Assembly (NCBI RefSeq): GCF_029953285.1
Contig: NZ_JASAOI010000029.1
Coordinates: 186,001 to 250,000 of the forward strand
Length of the DNA stretch: 64,000 nucleotides
Direction of reading: 5' to 3'
From: Yinghuangia seranimata
GTDB lineage: Bacteria > Actinomycetota > Actinomycetes > Streptomycetales > Streptomycetaceae
In this document: one piece after another, positions 43,203 through 51,659 of the stretch
How positions within the stretch are numbered: the stretch's first letter is position 1
How the letters are laid out: the number at the start of each line of letters is the position of its first letter
Program-made: the position numbers and the translations under genes
The notes under the pieces: generated by a model
What the model saw: only the letters and a program-made list of their open reading frames with translations
Told to the model about the DNA's origin: nothing
Databases searched by the model: none

Positions 43203-43769
43203 GTGAACTACGCCATCGCCGGCCTCGCCCTTGTCGCCGCGGCCACCCTCGTCAACGCGCTCCTCACCCGTGTGGTCGTCCAGGCCTGGCGGGCCACGAT
43301 CACCGCCCCCGCCGCGGCCCACCCGCACCCCCACGAGGACCCGGGCACCCCGCGGCTCGCCGTCGAACAGGGCGGCCACCTCCCGGCGTTCACCCTGCAC
43401 GCCCCCGACGGCGATGTCACAGAGTCGGCCCTGGCCGGGCAGCCCGCGCTCATCGCCTTCCTCCGCCCCAACTGCGGCCCCAGCAGGGAGAGCCTCGCCG
43501 ACATCCAGCGCTGGGCCGAGGCCAACACCCCCGCGGGCGCACGCCTCGTCGCCGTCATCAACGGGCAGGAAGCCGACGCCGGCCCGCTGCTCGACGCGGT
43601 CGTCCCGCTCACCGGACTCACCGCCACCGAACCGCCGAACGGTCCCGTCGCCACCGCCTTCGGTGTGCGTTACCACCCGAGCTTCGTCCTCCTCGACGCC
43701 GACGGGACGATCACCGAGACCGGCATCGGCCTCGGGTCCCTGCCCGCGCTCGACGTCGTCACTGTATGA
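43203..43769 (+). CDS. membrane thioredoxin-like protein with CGPS motif (188 aa)
   Basis: One N-terminal membrane helix (NYAIAGLALVAAATLVNALL) followed by a redoxin domain: GGHLPAFTLHAPDGD, FLRPNCGPSRESLADIQRW, and a cis-Pro region VRYHPSFVLLD. The motif is CxxS, not CxxC, so it may act as an isomerase-like or mixed-disulfide-trapping protein, while its CxxC relative upstream does the oxidation or reduction (inference). The GTG start at 43203 has AAAGGA at 10 nt. The stop overlaps the ABC exporter start (ATGA). Confidence 0.87.
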   Translation: MNYAIAGLALVAAATLVNALLTRVVVQAWRATITAPAAAHPHPHEDPGTPRLAVEQGGHLPAFTLHAPDGDVTESALAGQPALIAFLRPNCGPSRESLADIQRWAEANTPAGARLVAVINGQEADAGPLLDAVVPLTGLTATEPPNGPVATAFGVRYHPSFVLLDADGTITETGIGLGSLPALDVVTV

Positions 43770-45598
43770 GCCGGCGCTTCGTCTCCCGCGCGGCCGAAGT
43801 CCTGCGGGGCCTGTCCGCGGTGTTCGCCCTGGCGTTCAGGGCCTGCCCCGGGGCTCTCTCCGTGCGCCTCGCCACGGTCGTCGTCACGGGCACCGCGCCG
43901 GTGGCCGCGTCCTGGTTGCTCAAGTACGTCGTCGACAGCCTCACCGCGGACGACTTCCACACGTCGGACCTCAACTGGGCCGCGGCGGGCATCGGGCTGC
44001 TCACCGTCCTGCTCGCCGCGAGCGCGTCCGTCTCCACGTACGCCGACGGCCGCATCCGCCGCGCGACGGCCACGCAGGCGCAGAGCGACCTGCTCGCGGC
44101 CGTCAACCGGCTCAGCGGGCTCTCCAAGCTCGAGCAGCCCTCGTTCCACAACCGCATCCAGCTCGCCATCCAGAGCGCGCAGGGGTCCGAGCGGCTCGTC
44201 GGCGCGGTGCTCCAGGGCCTCCAGGCGGTCCTCACCATGGCGGGCTTCCTCGGCAGCCTCCTGTTCATCAGCCCAGCGCTGGCCGCCATCGTCGTCGCGG
44301 CGGCGATCCCGGCCGTGTTCGCGCACCTGGCCAACAGCCGCCGCCGTGCGGACATGTTCTGGCGCACCAGCAGCCTCGCCCGCCGCCAGATCTTCTACCG
44401 CCAGCTGCTCACCGACAGCCAGGCGGCGAAGGAGATCCGGCTCTACGGCCTCGGCGACTACTTCACGCAGCGGCTGCGCACCGACCTCGACAGCATCAAC
44501 CGGCAGGAGGAGCGCCTGGACCGCCGCCTGGCGGTGTACGAGACGGGCCTCGCCGTCCTCGGCGCGGCCGTCTCCACCGGCGCGCTCATCTGGGGAGTGC
44601 ACCAGGCCGCGGGGCACGCGCTCACCGCCGGTGACGTGTCCCTGCTCGTCGCCGCGCTCGCCGGCATGCAGTCGTCGCTCGTCAGCCTGGTCGGGTGCGT
44701 CGCCCAAGGGCACCAGACGGCCCTGATGTTCGGCCACTACCTGCACGTCACCCGGGTCCGGGACGACCTCCCCGCCCCGGCGACGCCGATCGCCCCGCCG
44801 CCGCTGTCCCGCGGGCTCGAGCTGCGCGACGTCTGGTTCCGCTACACCGACGACGGGCCGTGGATCCTGCGCGGCGTCAGCCTGACCATCCCGCACGGCA
44901 GCACCCTGGCCGTCGTCGGCCTCAACGGGGCCGGCAAGAGCACCCTCGTCAAACTGCTGTGCCGCCTGTACGACCCGCAGCGCGGCAGCATCCACTGGGA
45001 CGGCGTCGACCTCACGGACATCCCCCCGGACCAACTGCGCGAGCGGGTCAGCGTCGTCTTCCAGGACCCGATGGAGTACGACCTCACCGCCGCGGAGAAC
45101 ATCGGCCTGGGCGACCTCGGCGCGCTCCACGACGGCGCGCGCATCCAGGCCGCCGCCGAGGACGCGGACATCCACGGCAAACTCTCGGGTCTCCCCCAGG
45201 GCTACGACACGATGCTCAGCCGGATGTTCTTCCCCGACGACGCCGAAGACCCGGTCTCCGGCGTCCAGTTGTCGGGCGGGCAGTGGCAGCGCGTCGCGCT
45301 CGCCCGGGCCCTGATGCGCTCAGAACGGGACCTGATGATCCTCGACGAGCCGAGCACAGGCCTCGACGCGGCCGCCGAACGCCATCTCCACGACCGGCTC
45401 ACCGCGCTGCGCCAGGGCTCGACGAGTGTCCTCGTCTCCCACCGCCTCAACACCGTCCGCGCCGCCGACGCCATCGTCGTCATCGCCGACGGCGTCGTGT
45501 CCGAGGCGGGCACCCACGACGAGCTCATGGCCGCCGACGGCGTCTACGCCGAGCTCTTCACCACCCAGGCCGAAGGCTACGAGGAGGTCGTCAGGTGA
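43766..45598 (+). CDS. ABC exporter, fused membrane and ATPase domains (610 aa)
   Basis: Residues 1-330 hold six membrane helices of a type I exporter; residues 350-600 are the nucleotide-binding domain: Walker A VGLNGAGKSTLVKL, Q-loop VVFQDPMEYDLTAAENIG, signature VQLSGGQWQRVALARAL, Walker B LMILDEPSTGLD and H-loop VLVSHRL. There is no N-terminal C39 peptidase domain. It is flanked by ATGA/GTGA overlaps with a redoxin and an S26 signal peptidase. Its likely cargo is the two eight-Cys precursor peptides, with the peptidase removing the leader. Confidence 0.93.
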   Translation: MSRRFVSRAAEVLRGLSAVFALAFRACPGALSVRLATVVVTGTAPVAASWLLKYVVDSLTADDFHTSDLNWAAAGIGLLTVLLAASASVSTYADGRIRRATATQAQSDLLAAVNRLSGLSKLEQPSFHNRIQLAIQSAQGSERLVGAVLQGLQAVLTMAGFLGSLLFISPALAAIVVAAAIPAVFAHLANSRRRADMFWRTSSLARRQIFYRQLLTDSQAAKEIRLYGLGDYFTQRLRTDLDSINRQEERLDRRLAVYETGLAVLGAAVSTGALIWGVHQAAGHALTAGDVSLLVAALAGMQSSLVSLVGCVAQGHQTALMFGHYLHVTRVRDDLPAPATPIAPPPLSRGLELRDVWFRYTDDGPWILRGVSLTIPHGSTLAVVGLNGAGKSTLVKLLCRLYDPQRGSIHWDGVDLTDIPPDQLRERVSVVFQDPMEYDLTAAENIGLGDLGALHDGARIQAAAEDADIHGKLSGLPQGYDTMLSRMFFPDDAEDPVSGVQLSGGQWQRVALARALMRSERDLMILDEPSTGLDAAAERHLHDRLTALRQGSTSVLVSHRLNTVRAADAIVVIADGVVSEAGTHDELMAADGVYAELFTTQAEGYEEVVR

Positions 45599-46074
45599 CC
45601 ACCGCCCTGCTCATCGCCCTTGCCGGGGTCCTCGTCCTCGCCGCCGCCGTGTGGCTGGCCCGCGGACGGCTCATGGCCGTGACCGTCCGCGGCTACAGCA
45701 TGGCGCCCACGCTCATGCCCGGCGACCGCGTCCTCATGCTCCGCGGCAGGCACCGGATCGCCACCGGCCGCCTGGCCGTCGTCGTCGCCCCGCACCCCCG
45801 CTTCGGCTGGAACCCGCCCGCCGACGCCGTCCCCGACAACTGGTACGTCAAACGCATCGCCGCCGTCCCCGGCGAACCCGTCCCGGACTGGGCCCACCTG
45901 TGCCCCGGCCCCGACGTCCCCCCGGGCATGCTCGTCCTCCTGGGCGAACGCCCGGCCTCCCGGGACTCCAAGCAATGCGGCTACTGCCCCGAGGACAAGC
46001 TCATCGGCACCGTCCTCCTCCGCCTCCGCGCCGCCGCCACCCCGACCGCCGCGTCCGCCGCCGCGGGCGAGTGA
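45595..46074 (+). CDS. S26-family signal peptidase (159 aa)
   Basis: One N-terminal membrane helix (TALLIALAGVLVLAAAVWLA) and the catalytic Ser35 in VRGYSMAPTLMPGD. Lys86 is in WYVKRIAAVPGE, and the family box GERPASRDSKQCGY is present, so the Ser/Lys dyad is intact. It is shorter than housekeeping type I signal peptidases and is encoded as the last gene of the peptide operon. The GTG start overlaps the exporter stop. The AEA sequence at positions 21-23 of both precursors is the predicted cleavage site, making this a dedicated leader peptidase. Confidence 0.93.
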   Translation: MTTALLIALAGVLVLAAAVWLARGRLMAVTVRGYSMAPTLMPGDRVLMLRGRHRIATGRLAVVVAPHPRFGWNPPADAVPDNWYVKRIAAVPGEPVPDWAHLCPGPDVPPGMLVLLGERPASRDSKQCGYCPEDKLIGTVLLRLRAAATPTAASAAAGE

Positions 46075-46105
46075 GGCGGAGGCCGCGGCCGACCGACGAC
46101 GAGGG

Positions 46106-46582
46106 TCAGAACCTGTCTGCGGCCGCGCGGACGGCTTCGCGGATGCGGTGGTAGGTGCCGCAGCGGCAGATGTTGCGTATCTCGTCGAAGTCGGCGTCGC
46201 CTATCTCGTGGCCGGCGGCGCGGGCCTGGCGGACCTTGGCCACGGCGGCCATGATCTGGCCGGGCTGGCAGTAGCCGCACTGGGCGACGTCGAACTCCAG
46301 CCAGGCCTCCTGCATCGGGTGGAGGTCCTGGCCGACGGTGGCGGGGAGGCCCTCGATGGTGGTGACCTCGTCGGTCGGCGCGACGTCGGCGACGCGGACC
46401 GAACACGGGTTGAAGGCCTTGCCGTTGATGTGGCTGGTGCAGGCCTGGCAGACGCCGATGCCGCAGCCGTACTTGGGGCCGGTCACGCCGAGGACGTCGC
46501 GCAGCACCCACAGCAGCCGCACGTCGTCCTCGATGTCGACGGTGACCTGCTCGCCGTTGAGCCGGAAGGTGTGGAGGGGCAT
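46106..46582 (-). CDS. iorA: (2Fe-2S) subunit of isoquinoline-oxidoreductase-like molybdoenzyme (158 aa)
   Basis: Small subunit of the xanthine-dehydrogenase family. The N-terminal plant-type ferredoxin cluster is GCGIGVCQACTSHINGK...C, and the C-terminal helical domain binds the second cluster with CGYCQPGQ and CRCGTY. The absence of a FAD subunit gene and the partner's Tat signal indicate the IorAB type. It has no signal and is presumably co-exported with the large subunit. It ends 32 bp from the convergent signal peptidase gene and is preceded by a 9-bp gap to the large-subunit gene. Confidence 0.92.
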   Translation of the reverse strand: MPLHTFRLNGEQVTVDIEDDVRLLWVLRDVLGVTGPKYGCGIGVCQACTSHINGKAFNPCSVRVADVAPTDEVTTIEGLPATVGQDLHPMQEAWLEFDVAQCGYCQPGQIMAAVAKVRQARAAGHEIGDADFDEIRNICRCGTYHRIREAVRAAADRF

Positions 46583-46591
46583 CGGGGGCTC

Positions 46592-48943
46592 CTAGTAGGC
46601 GCGGCCGAGGCCGTCGGTGGGCGAGGCGGGGACCGGCGGGACGGTCGGCTTCGGCTCGAAGGCGAGCGGCGCGTTGTGGTTGATCGGGAACGTGGTCGGC
46701 ATCGTCCCCGTGGCGCGCCGGTAGGCGCAGGCGACGGCGGCCATCGCGCCCGCGACGGCGAGTTCCCCGGCTCCGCCCGGCTCGCCGGTGGTCGGCGGCA
46801 TGACCACGATCTGCAGCTCGGGCGGGGAGTTCCACTGCCGGGTGTAGAAGTAGTTGTCCCAGCTGGCCTCCAGGAAGTGGCCGTCCTTCAGGTGCAGGCT
46901 GGAGGTCAGGGTCAGCGCGATACCGTCCATGATCCCGCCCATCATCTGCGCCTCGAGGCCGCGCGGGTTGACCGCGCGGCCGACGTCGACCGCGCACACG
47001 ACCTTGGTGACGCGCGGCCCGGTGACCGCGTTCGGGATCCGCCGCCCGGTGGTCTCGGGGCGGCAGTCGATCTCGACCAGCACGGCGACGACCGAGTGGT
47101 ACTCGGGGTGCAGCGCGATGCCCTGCGCCGTGCCGACGGGCATGGCGCGGCCCCAGTGGCCGAGGTCGGCGACCTTGTCGAGGACGGCCCGGGCCCGGTC
47201 GTCCTTGAGGAACTCGCGGCGGAACCGGTACGGGTCCTTGCCCATGTCGGCGGCTATCTGGTCGACCACCAGCTCCTGCGCGCACCGCACGTTGGGCGAG
47301 TAGATGTTGCGCATGCTGCCGGTGTTGAAGCCCTTGTCGACCTCGCTGAGCAGCTGGGTGACGACGCCGAAGTCGTAGGGCGTCTGCTGGGTGAGCGTGA
47401 AGATGGTCTCGGAGAACGTCAGGTCGCCGACCGGGAGTTGCGCGGCGGTGGCGGTGATCACCTCGCCGAGGCCGTGGCCGAAGTCGGTGGCGACCGACGT
47501 GTGGCGTTGCTCGTAGCTGAGCACCTGGCCGAGGGTGTGCGTGGCCCGCACCCGCGAGATGGACATCGGGTGGGTGCGGCCCTGCCGCGCGTCGTCGGCG
47601 CGGTGCCACATGAGCTTGACCGGTTTGCCGAACGCGCGGGAGATCTCGGCGGCTTCGAGGGCCGCGTCGAAGAACAGCTTGCGGCCGAACGAGCCGCCGC
47701 CGTCGACCACGTGGAGGGTGACGGCGGAGACCGGCAGGCCGAGCCTGGCCGCGACGGTCTCCTGCGCGGTGATCGGCGACTTGAACGAGCCCCAGATCTC
47801 GGCGCGGTCGGGCCGCACGTCGGCGACGGCGCAGTTCGTCTCCAGCGCGCTGTTCCCGGCGAACTGGAAGGTGAAGCGGATGTCGACGGCCTTGGTGAGC
47901 AGCGGCAGCGGCGGGACGACGAGCGGGAGCTCGGCGCGGCGCAGTTCGTCGTACACGCTCGCGTCGGAGGCGCCTTCCGCGGTGCCGGGGCCCCAGGTGA
48001 CGTGCAGGGCGCGGACCGCGTCGATGCACTGGCCGAACGTGCGGCCGCGCACGGCGACACCGGTGGAGACCGCCGCGACGTCGGTGATCCCCGGCATCGC
48101 GCGGACCTCGGCGAGGTTTTCGACGGAGCGGACGGTGCCGTTGATGGTGGGCGGCCGGCACACCATGGTCGGGAGGGCGCCGGGGACCTGGAGGTCCATG
48201 GCGTACTGCTTGCGGCCGGTGACCGCGGCGCGCGCGTCGATGCGGGTGCGTGGGGTGCCGACGACGGTGAACGCGCTCTCCGGCTTCAGCTCGACGGTGA
48301 CCTGAAGGGTGGTCAGGGCGGCGGCCTTGACGGCGAGTTCGCCGTAGGTCGCGGTGCGGCCGACGGCGGAGGTGACGACGCCGAGCCGGGTGGTGAGCGC
48401 GGAGACGGCCTCGCCGAACTCGAGCGCGGCCGCATCGAGGAGGCGGCGCCGCGCGACGGCTGCGGCGACACGGATGGGCGTGTAGGTGGCGATCGTGGTG
48501 TTCGACCCGCCGGTCATCTGGTTGAACAGCAGCTCGGGGCGGGCGTCGGCCAGCGTGACCCGGACCATGTCGAGCGGGAGGTCGAGCTCCTCGGCGATCA
48601 GCATGGCGCTGGAGGTGGTGACGCCCTGCCCGACCTCGGCGCGCGGCAGCGCGAACGACGCGGTGCCGTCGGGTTCGACGCGGACGGTGATGAGGTTCGC
48701 GGTGGGCAGGGCCGCGACGGTGAGCATGTCGTTGAGGTCGAGGATCTCGGCGGGACCGGGCAGCCCGGGCACGGCGGCCTCGGCCTCGGCCGGTGCCACG
48801 AGGTCGACGCCGATCCGGGCCGCCGCCGTCAGCGTCGACGCGGCGAGCACGTACCCGAGGAACCGGCGCCGCCCGAACCCCGGCCCGGCGCCGGGCGGCT
48901 CGTCGGCGACGCCCTCGCCCTGCGCACGCAGCGGCGCACCCAT
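46592..48943 (-). CDS. iorB: molybdopterin-binding subunit, isoquinoline-oxidoreductase-like (783 aa)
   Basis: Large subunit carrying the molybdenum cofactor. A Tat signal follows the start by about 25 residues (GRRRFLGYVLAASTLTAAA). Pterin-domain motifs include PRAEVGQGVTTSSAMLIAEE, MTGGSNTT, VHVVDGGGSFGRKLFF-like LHVVDGGGSFGRKLF and, near the end, GEPGGAGELAVAGAMAAVA with the catalytic Glu expected at GxGE. About 780 residues is the usual IorB length. The ATG at 48943 has GGGGGAG upstream. Reaction: hydroxylation of an N-heterocycle or aldehyde oxidation in the cell envelope; substrate unknown. Confidence 0.9.
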   Translation of the reverse strand: MGAPLRAQGEGVADEPPGAGPGFGRRRFLGYVLAASTLTAAARIGVDLVAPAEAEAAVPGLPGPAEILDLNDMLTVAALPTANLITVRVEPDGTASFALPRAEVGQGVTTSSAMLIAEELDLPLDMVRVTLADARPELLFNQMTGGSNTTIATYTPIRVAAAVARRRLLDAAALEFGEAVSALTTRLGVVTSAVGRTATYGELAVKAAALTTLQVTVELKPESAFTVVGTPRTRIDARAAVTGRKQYAMDLQVPGALPTMVCRPPTINGTVRSVENLAEVRAMPGITDVAAVSTGVAVRGRTFGQCIDAVRALHVTWGPGTAEGASDASVYDELRRAELPLVVPPLPLLTKAVDIRFTFQFAGNSALETNCAVADVRPDRAEIWGSFKSPITAQETVAARLGLPVSAVTLHVVDGGGSFGRKLFFDAALEAAEISRAFGKPVKLMWHRADDARQGRTHPMSISRVRATHTLGQVLSYEQRHTSVATDFGHGLGEVITATAAQLPVGDLTFSETIFTLTQQTPYDFGVVTQLLSEVDKGFNTGSMRNIYSPNVRCAQELVVDQIAADMGKDPYRFRREFLKDDRARAVLDKVADLGHWGRAMPVGTAQGIALHPEYHSVVAVLVEIDCRPETTGRRIPNAVTGPRVTKVVCAVDVGRAVNPRGLEAQMMGGIMDGIALTLTSSLHLKDGHFLEASWDNYFYTRQWNSPPELQIVVMPPTTGEPGGAGELAVAGAMAAVACAYRRATGTMPTTFPINHNAPLAFEPKPTVPPVPASPTDGLGRAY

Positions 48944-49100
48944 GGCACTCCCCCCTTTTCCGCCCGATCCGCCGCAGCCCGGACGACCGCGACATGGGCA
49001 GCCTGCCACGGATTTCGCCTGGTCCGGGGCGTCTCGGGCGAACGCCATCCGCATGAGCGAAGACCTGTGGCCCGGCACATCTGTTCGACGAGCGGACCCG

Positions 49101-49958
49101 CTACTTGCGGTCCACCGGGTGCTTCGCCGTCGCCGTCCACGCCGCGCAGAAAAGCAGCAGGCGGGTCGCGAAGTAGATCCACAGCAGCAGCGCCACCGGG
49201 ACGCCGAACGCGCCGTACATGCTCTTGCCCGCGACGTCGGCGATGTACTTGGAGACGAGGATCTTGAGCAGTTCGAAGCCGACGGCGCCGATCAGCGCGC
49301 CGCGCAGTGCCGTCCGGCGCGGCATCTCCAGCCGGGGCATGCCCACCAGCAGGTAGAGGAACAGCACGACGCCGGCGAGCACCGCGACCCCGAACGCCGC
49401 GGCCTGCAACAGCCAGCGTCCCAGCGGGTGTTCAGCCAGTCCGATGGAGTGCGATATCCGCCCGATCACACTGGTCGCGAACGCCGACGCGCCGACGGAC
49501 ACCGCCATCGCCAGTCCGAGCCCGATCAGCGTGCCCGCGTCCTTGGCCTTCATCAGGACGGTCTTCTCGATGCCGTCGGGCGGGGCCTGGTCGCCGAACC
49601 ACATCTCGCGGATCGCCGGGCGCAGCGCGCCCACCCAGCCCAGTCCGAGGAACAGCAGCAGCACGCCGCCGATGAAACCGACCTCGCCGGCGTTGTCGAC
49701 GAGCCCCTGCACGTTGACCCGGTCGGCGATGCCCGGGATCTGGTTGGAGATGTTCTTCTGCAGCTCCTCCACGCGGCCCGGGCTGAGCGTCGCCGCGACG
49801 ATCGCCGCGGCGAGGGCGATCAGCGGGAACAGCGCCAGAAAGCCGTAGAACGCCACGGCTGCCGACGCGAAGTTCCCGTTCCGCTCGGTGTACCGGTCGT
49901 AGGCCTCCATCGTGCGGCCGATGACCGGCAGAGTGCTCAGTTTGTCCTTGATCGCCAC
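49101..49958 (-). CDS. YihY/BrkB-family membrane protein (285 aa)
   Basis: Six hydrophobic segments with the family's signature NFASAAVAFYGFLALFPLIAL after a cytoplasmic N-terminus containing AYDRYTERNG, then LGWVGALRPAIREMWFG and, near the end, YGAFGVPVALLLWIYFATRLLLF. The function of YihY proteins is not established despite the old name of ribonuclease BN. The start GTG at 49958 has no clear ribosome site and could be leaderless. Monocistronic. Confidence 0.9.
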   Translation of the reverse strand: MAIKDKLSTLPVIGRTMEAYDRYTERNGNFASAAVAFYGFLALFPLIALAAAIVAATLSPGRVEELQKNISNQIPGIADRVNVQGLVDNAGEVGFIGGVLLLFLGLGWVGALRPAIREMWFGDQAPPDGIEKTVLMKAKDAGTLIGLGLAMAVSVGASAFATSVIGRISHSIGLAEHPLGRWLLQAAAFGVAVLAGVVLFLYLLVGMPRLEMPRRTALRGALIGAVGFELLKILVSKYIADVAGKSMYGAFGVPVALLLWIYFATRLLLFCAAWTATAKHPVDRK

Positions 49959-50135
49959 ACGTACAACGTAGTGGCGCCCCTCCGGGCCTCGGCAGCCCCG
50001 GGTTGGGATGAGCTCTCAGGGTGGTTGTGGCAGACCCAGGAAAACCGCTGCTCTGGGTGGACCCTCGCGCGCCGCGCAGAGTGGTTCCCGCAAGCACCGC
50101 ACGGAACCGCCCAAGGATCAACCGAGGAGCACCCC

Positions 50136-50900
50136 ATGACGTACAACCTCGCCGGCCGCACCGCCGTCGTCACCGGAGCCGCGAGCGGCATGGGCGCCGC
50201 CACCGCCCGCCGGCTGGCCGGAGACGGCGCCGCGGTCGCACTGCTCGCGCGGCGCGAGGACCGGCTCAAGGAGCTGGCCGACGAGATCACCGCCGCCGGG
50301 GGCCGCGCGATCGCGGTCGCGGCGGACGTGACCGACCAGGAGTCGGTCGACGCGGCCGCCGCCCGCGTGCGCGCCGAGTTCGGCCGGGTCGACCTGGTCG
50401 TCAACAACGCGGGCGTGATGCTGCCCAACCCCGTCGACGACGGCCGTATCGACGAGTGGTCGAAGATGATCGACACCAACGTCACCGGGGCGCTGCGCGT
50501 CATCCGCGCCTTCACCGCCGACCTCGTCGCGGCCGCCGCCGACGGAGGTCCGGCGGACCTGGTGAACATCTCCTCGATCGGCGCGCACGTGCTGTTCCCG
50601 AACTACGCCGTCTACGGCGCCACCAAGGCCGCGCTCACCCAGCTGTCCGCGAGCCTGCGCACCGAACTGGGGCCGCGCGACGTACGCGTGACCAACATCG
50701 AGCCGGGCCTGACCGACACCGAGCTGGGCTCGCACATCGACAACGCGGCGCTGGGCAACGACGGACAGCTAGGCCAGCTGTTCGACCTGATCGGCACCCT
50801 GTCGGCCGACGACGTCGCGGACCTGATCGCGTACACGGCCTCGCGGCCGCGGCACGTCAACCTGCGCCAGCTGGTCGTCCTGCCGACCCGCCAGGCGTAG
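50136..50900 (+). CDS. SDR-family oxidoreductase (254 aa)
   Basis: Classical SDR with TGAASGMG, a basic ARREDR after the second strand (suggesting NADP), VVNNAGVMLPN, catalytic NISSIGAH and the YGATKAAL Tyr-Lys pair, followed by IEPGLTDTEL. The ATG at 50136 has GAGGAG upstream. Its 3' end is 4 bp from the end of the convergent NAD-binding protein gene. Substrate unknown. Confidence 0.92.
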   Translation: MTYNLAGRTAVVTGAASGMGAATARRLAGDGAAVALLARREDRLKELADEITAAGGRAIAVAADVTDQESVDAAAARVRAEFGRVDLVVNNAGVMLPNPVDDGRIDEWSKMIDTNVTGALRVIRAFTADLVAAAADGGPADLVNISSIGAHVLFPNYAVYGATKAALTQLSASLRTELGPRDVRVTNIEPGLTDTELGSHIDNAALGNDGQLGQLFDLIGTLSADDVADLIAYTASRPRHVNLRQLVVLPTRQA

Positions 50901-50904
50901 ACCT

Positions 50905-51558
50905 CTAGTCGCGGCGCAGCGAGGCGAACTCGTCGGACCACGAAGCCACCTGGGCGCCCGGGGCGTCGAAGACCTCGAACGTCTTTCCGGACGCGGCGGG
51001 TTCGAACAGTGCGGCGACGGTCGCGTCGGCGACCAGGGCACGGCTCGTGCGGCCGTCGCCGGTGTCGCCCTGTTCGAGCCGTGCCCCGCCCGCCGGGGCG
51101 TCGGTCAGCCAGCCGGGGCGGACGATCGCGTACGGCGCCCCGCTCGCGCGGAGAGCCTCCTCGCCCGCCGCCCGGGCCACGATGATGCCTGCCAGCGACG
51201 GGTGTTCGTGCGCACGCGTGATGTAGATCTGCGAGACCAGCACGACCTTGGTGCCGGCCTTGGCCGCGGCCGCGGCGAGGTCGGCGACGCCGTGGTTCAT
51301 CACGGCCTGCGCGCCGCGGTCGTCCGCCGGGGGCTCGACGGAGACCACGACGCCCGTGACGCCGTCGAGCAGCGCGGGGTCGATCCCGCGGCCGAGGTCG
51401 ACGGTCGCGGTCGTCGCGCCGCGCGGCGGGTTGCCGGGGCGCCGCCCGGCCACCGTCACCCGCGCGCCGCGGGCGAGGAGCCGCTCGACGACGAGCCGGC
51501 CGGTGCGGCCCGAACCGCCGATGACCAGGAAGGTGCCCGCGGACTCATGATCGTTCAT
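50905..51558 (-). CDS. NAD(P)H-binding atypical SDR, NmrA-like (217 aa)
   Basis: Starts FLVIGGSGRTGRLVVERLLARGARVTVAGR, the cofactor motif of atypical SDRs; no catalytic Tyr-x3-Lys is seen. GEEALRASGAPYAIVRPGWL is the typical flavin-reductase/NmrA-like middle segment. It could be a redox sensor or reductase. The start ATG at 51558 is taken; a GTG further upstream would overlap the RNA ligase promoter. Confidence 0.87.
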   Translation of the reverse strand: MNDHESAGTFLVIGGSGRTGRLVVERLLARGARVTVAGRRPGNPPRGATTATVDLGRGIDPALLDGVTGVVVSVEPPADDRGAQAVMNHGVADLAAAAAKAGTKVVLVSQIYITRAHEHPSLAGIIVARAAGEEALRASGAPYAIVRPGWLTDAPAGGARLEQGDTGDGRTSRALVADATVAALFEPAASGKTFEVFDAPGAQVASWSDEFASLRRD

Positions 51559-51659
51559 GCCGTCATTGTGCGGTACCGCGGCGGTCGCCGCGTCGGCTGA
51601 GGTGTCCCGCGGGTGAATTCCGTTTGATCGCACAGCTGCTCCCATCCGATGATCCGGTC

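Noticed and set aside
43766-45598. C39-type peptidase-containing exporter
   Set aside because: The protein begins directly with membrane helices; there is no N-terminal Cys protease domain. Leader removal is better assigned to the S26 peptidase.
46148-49267. 1039-codon plus-strand frame opposite the molybdoenzyme genes
   Set aside because: Antisense shadow of iorA/iorB with no recognisable motifs.
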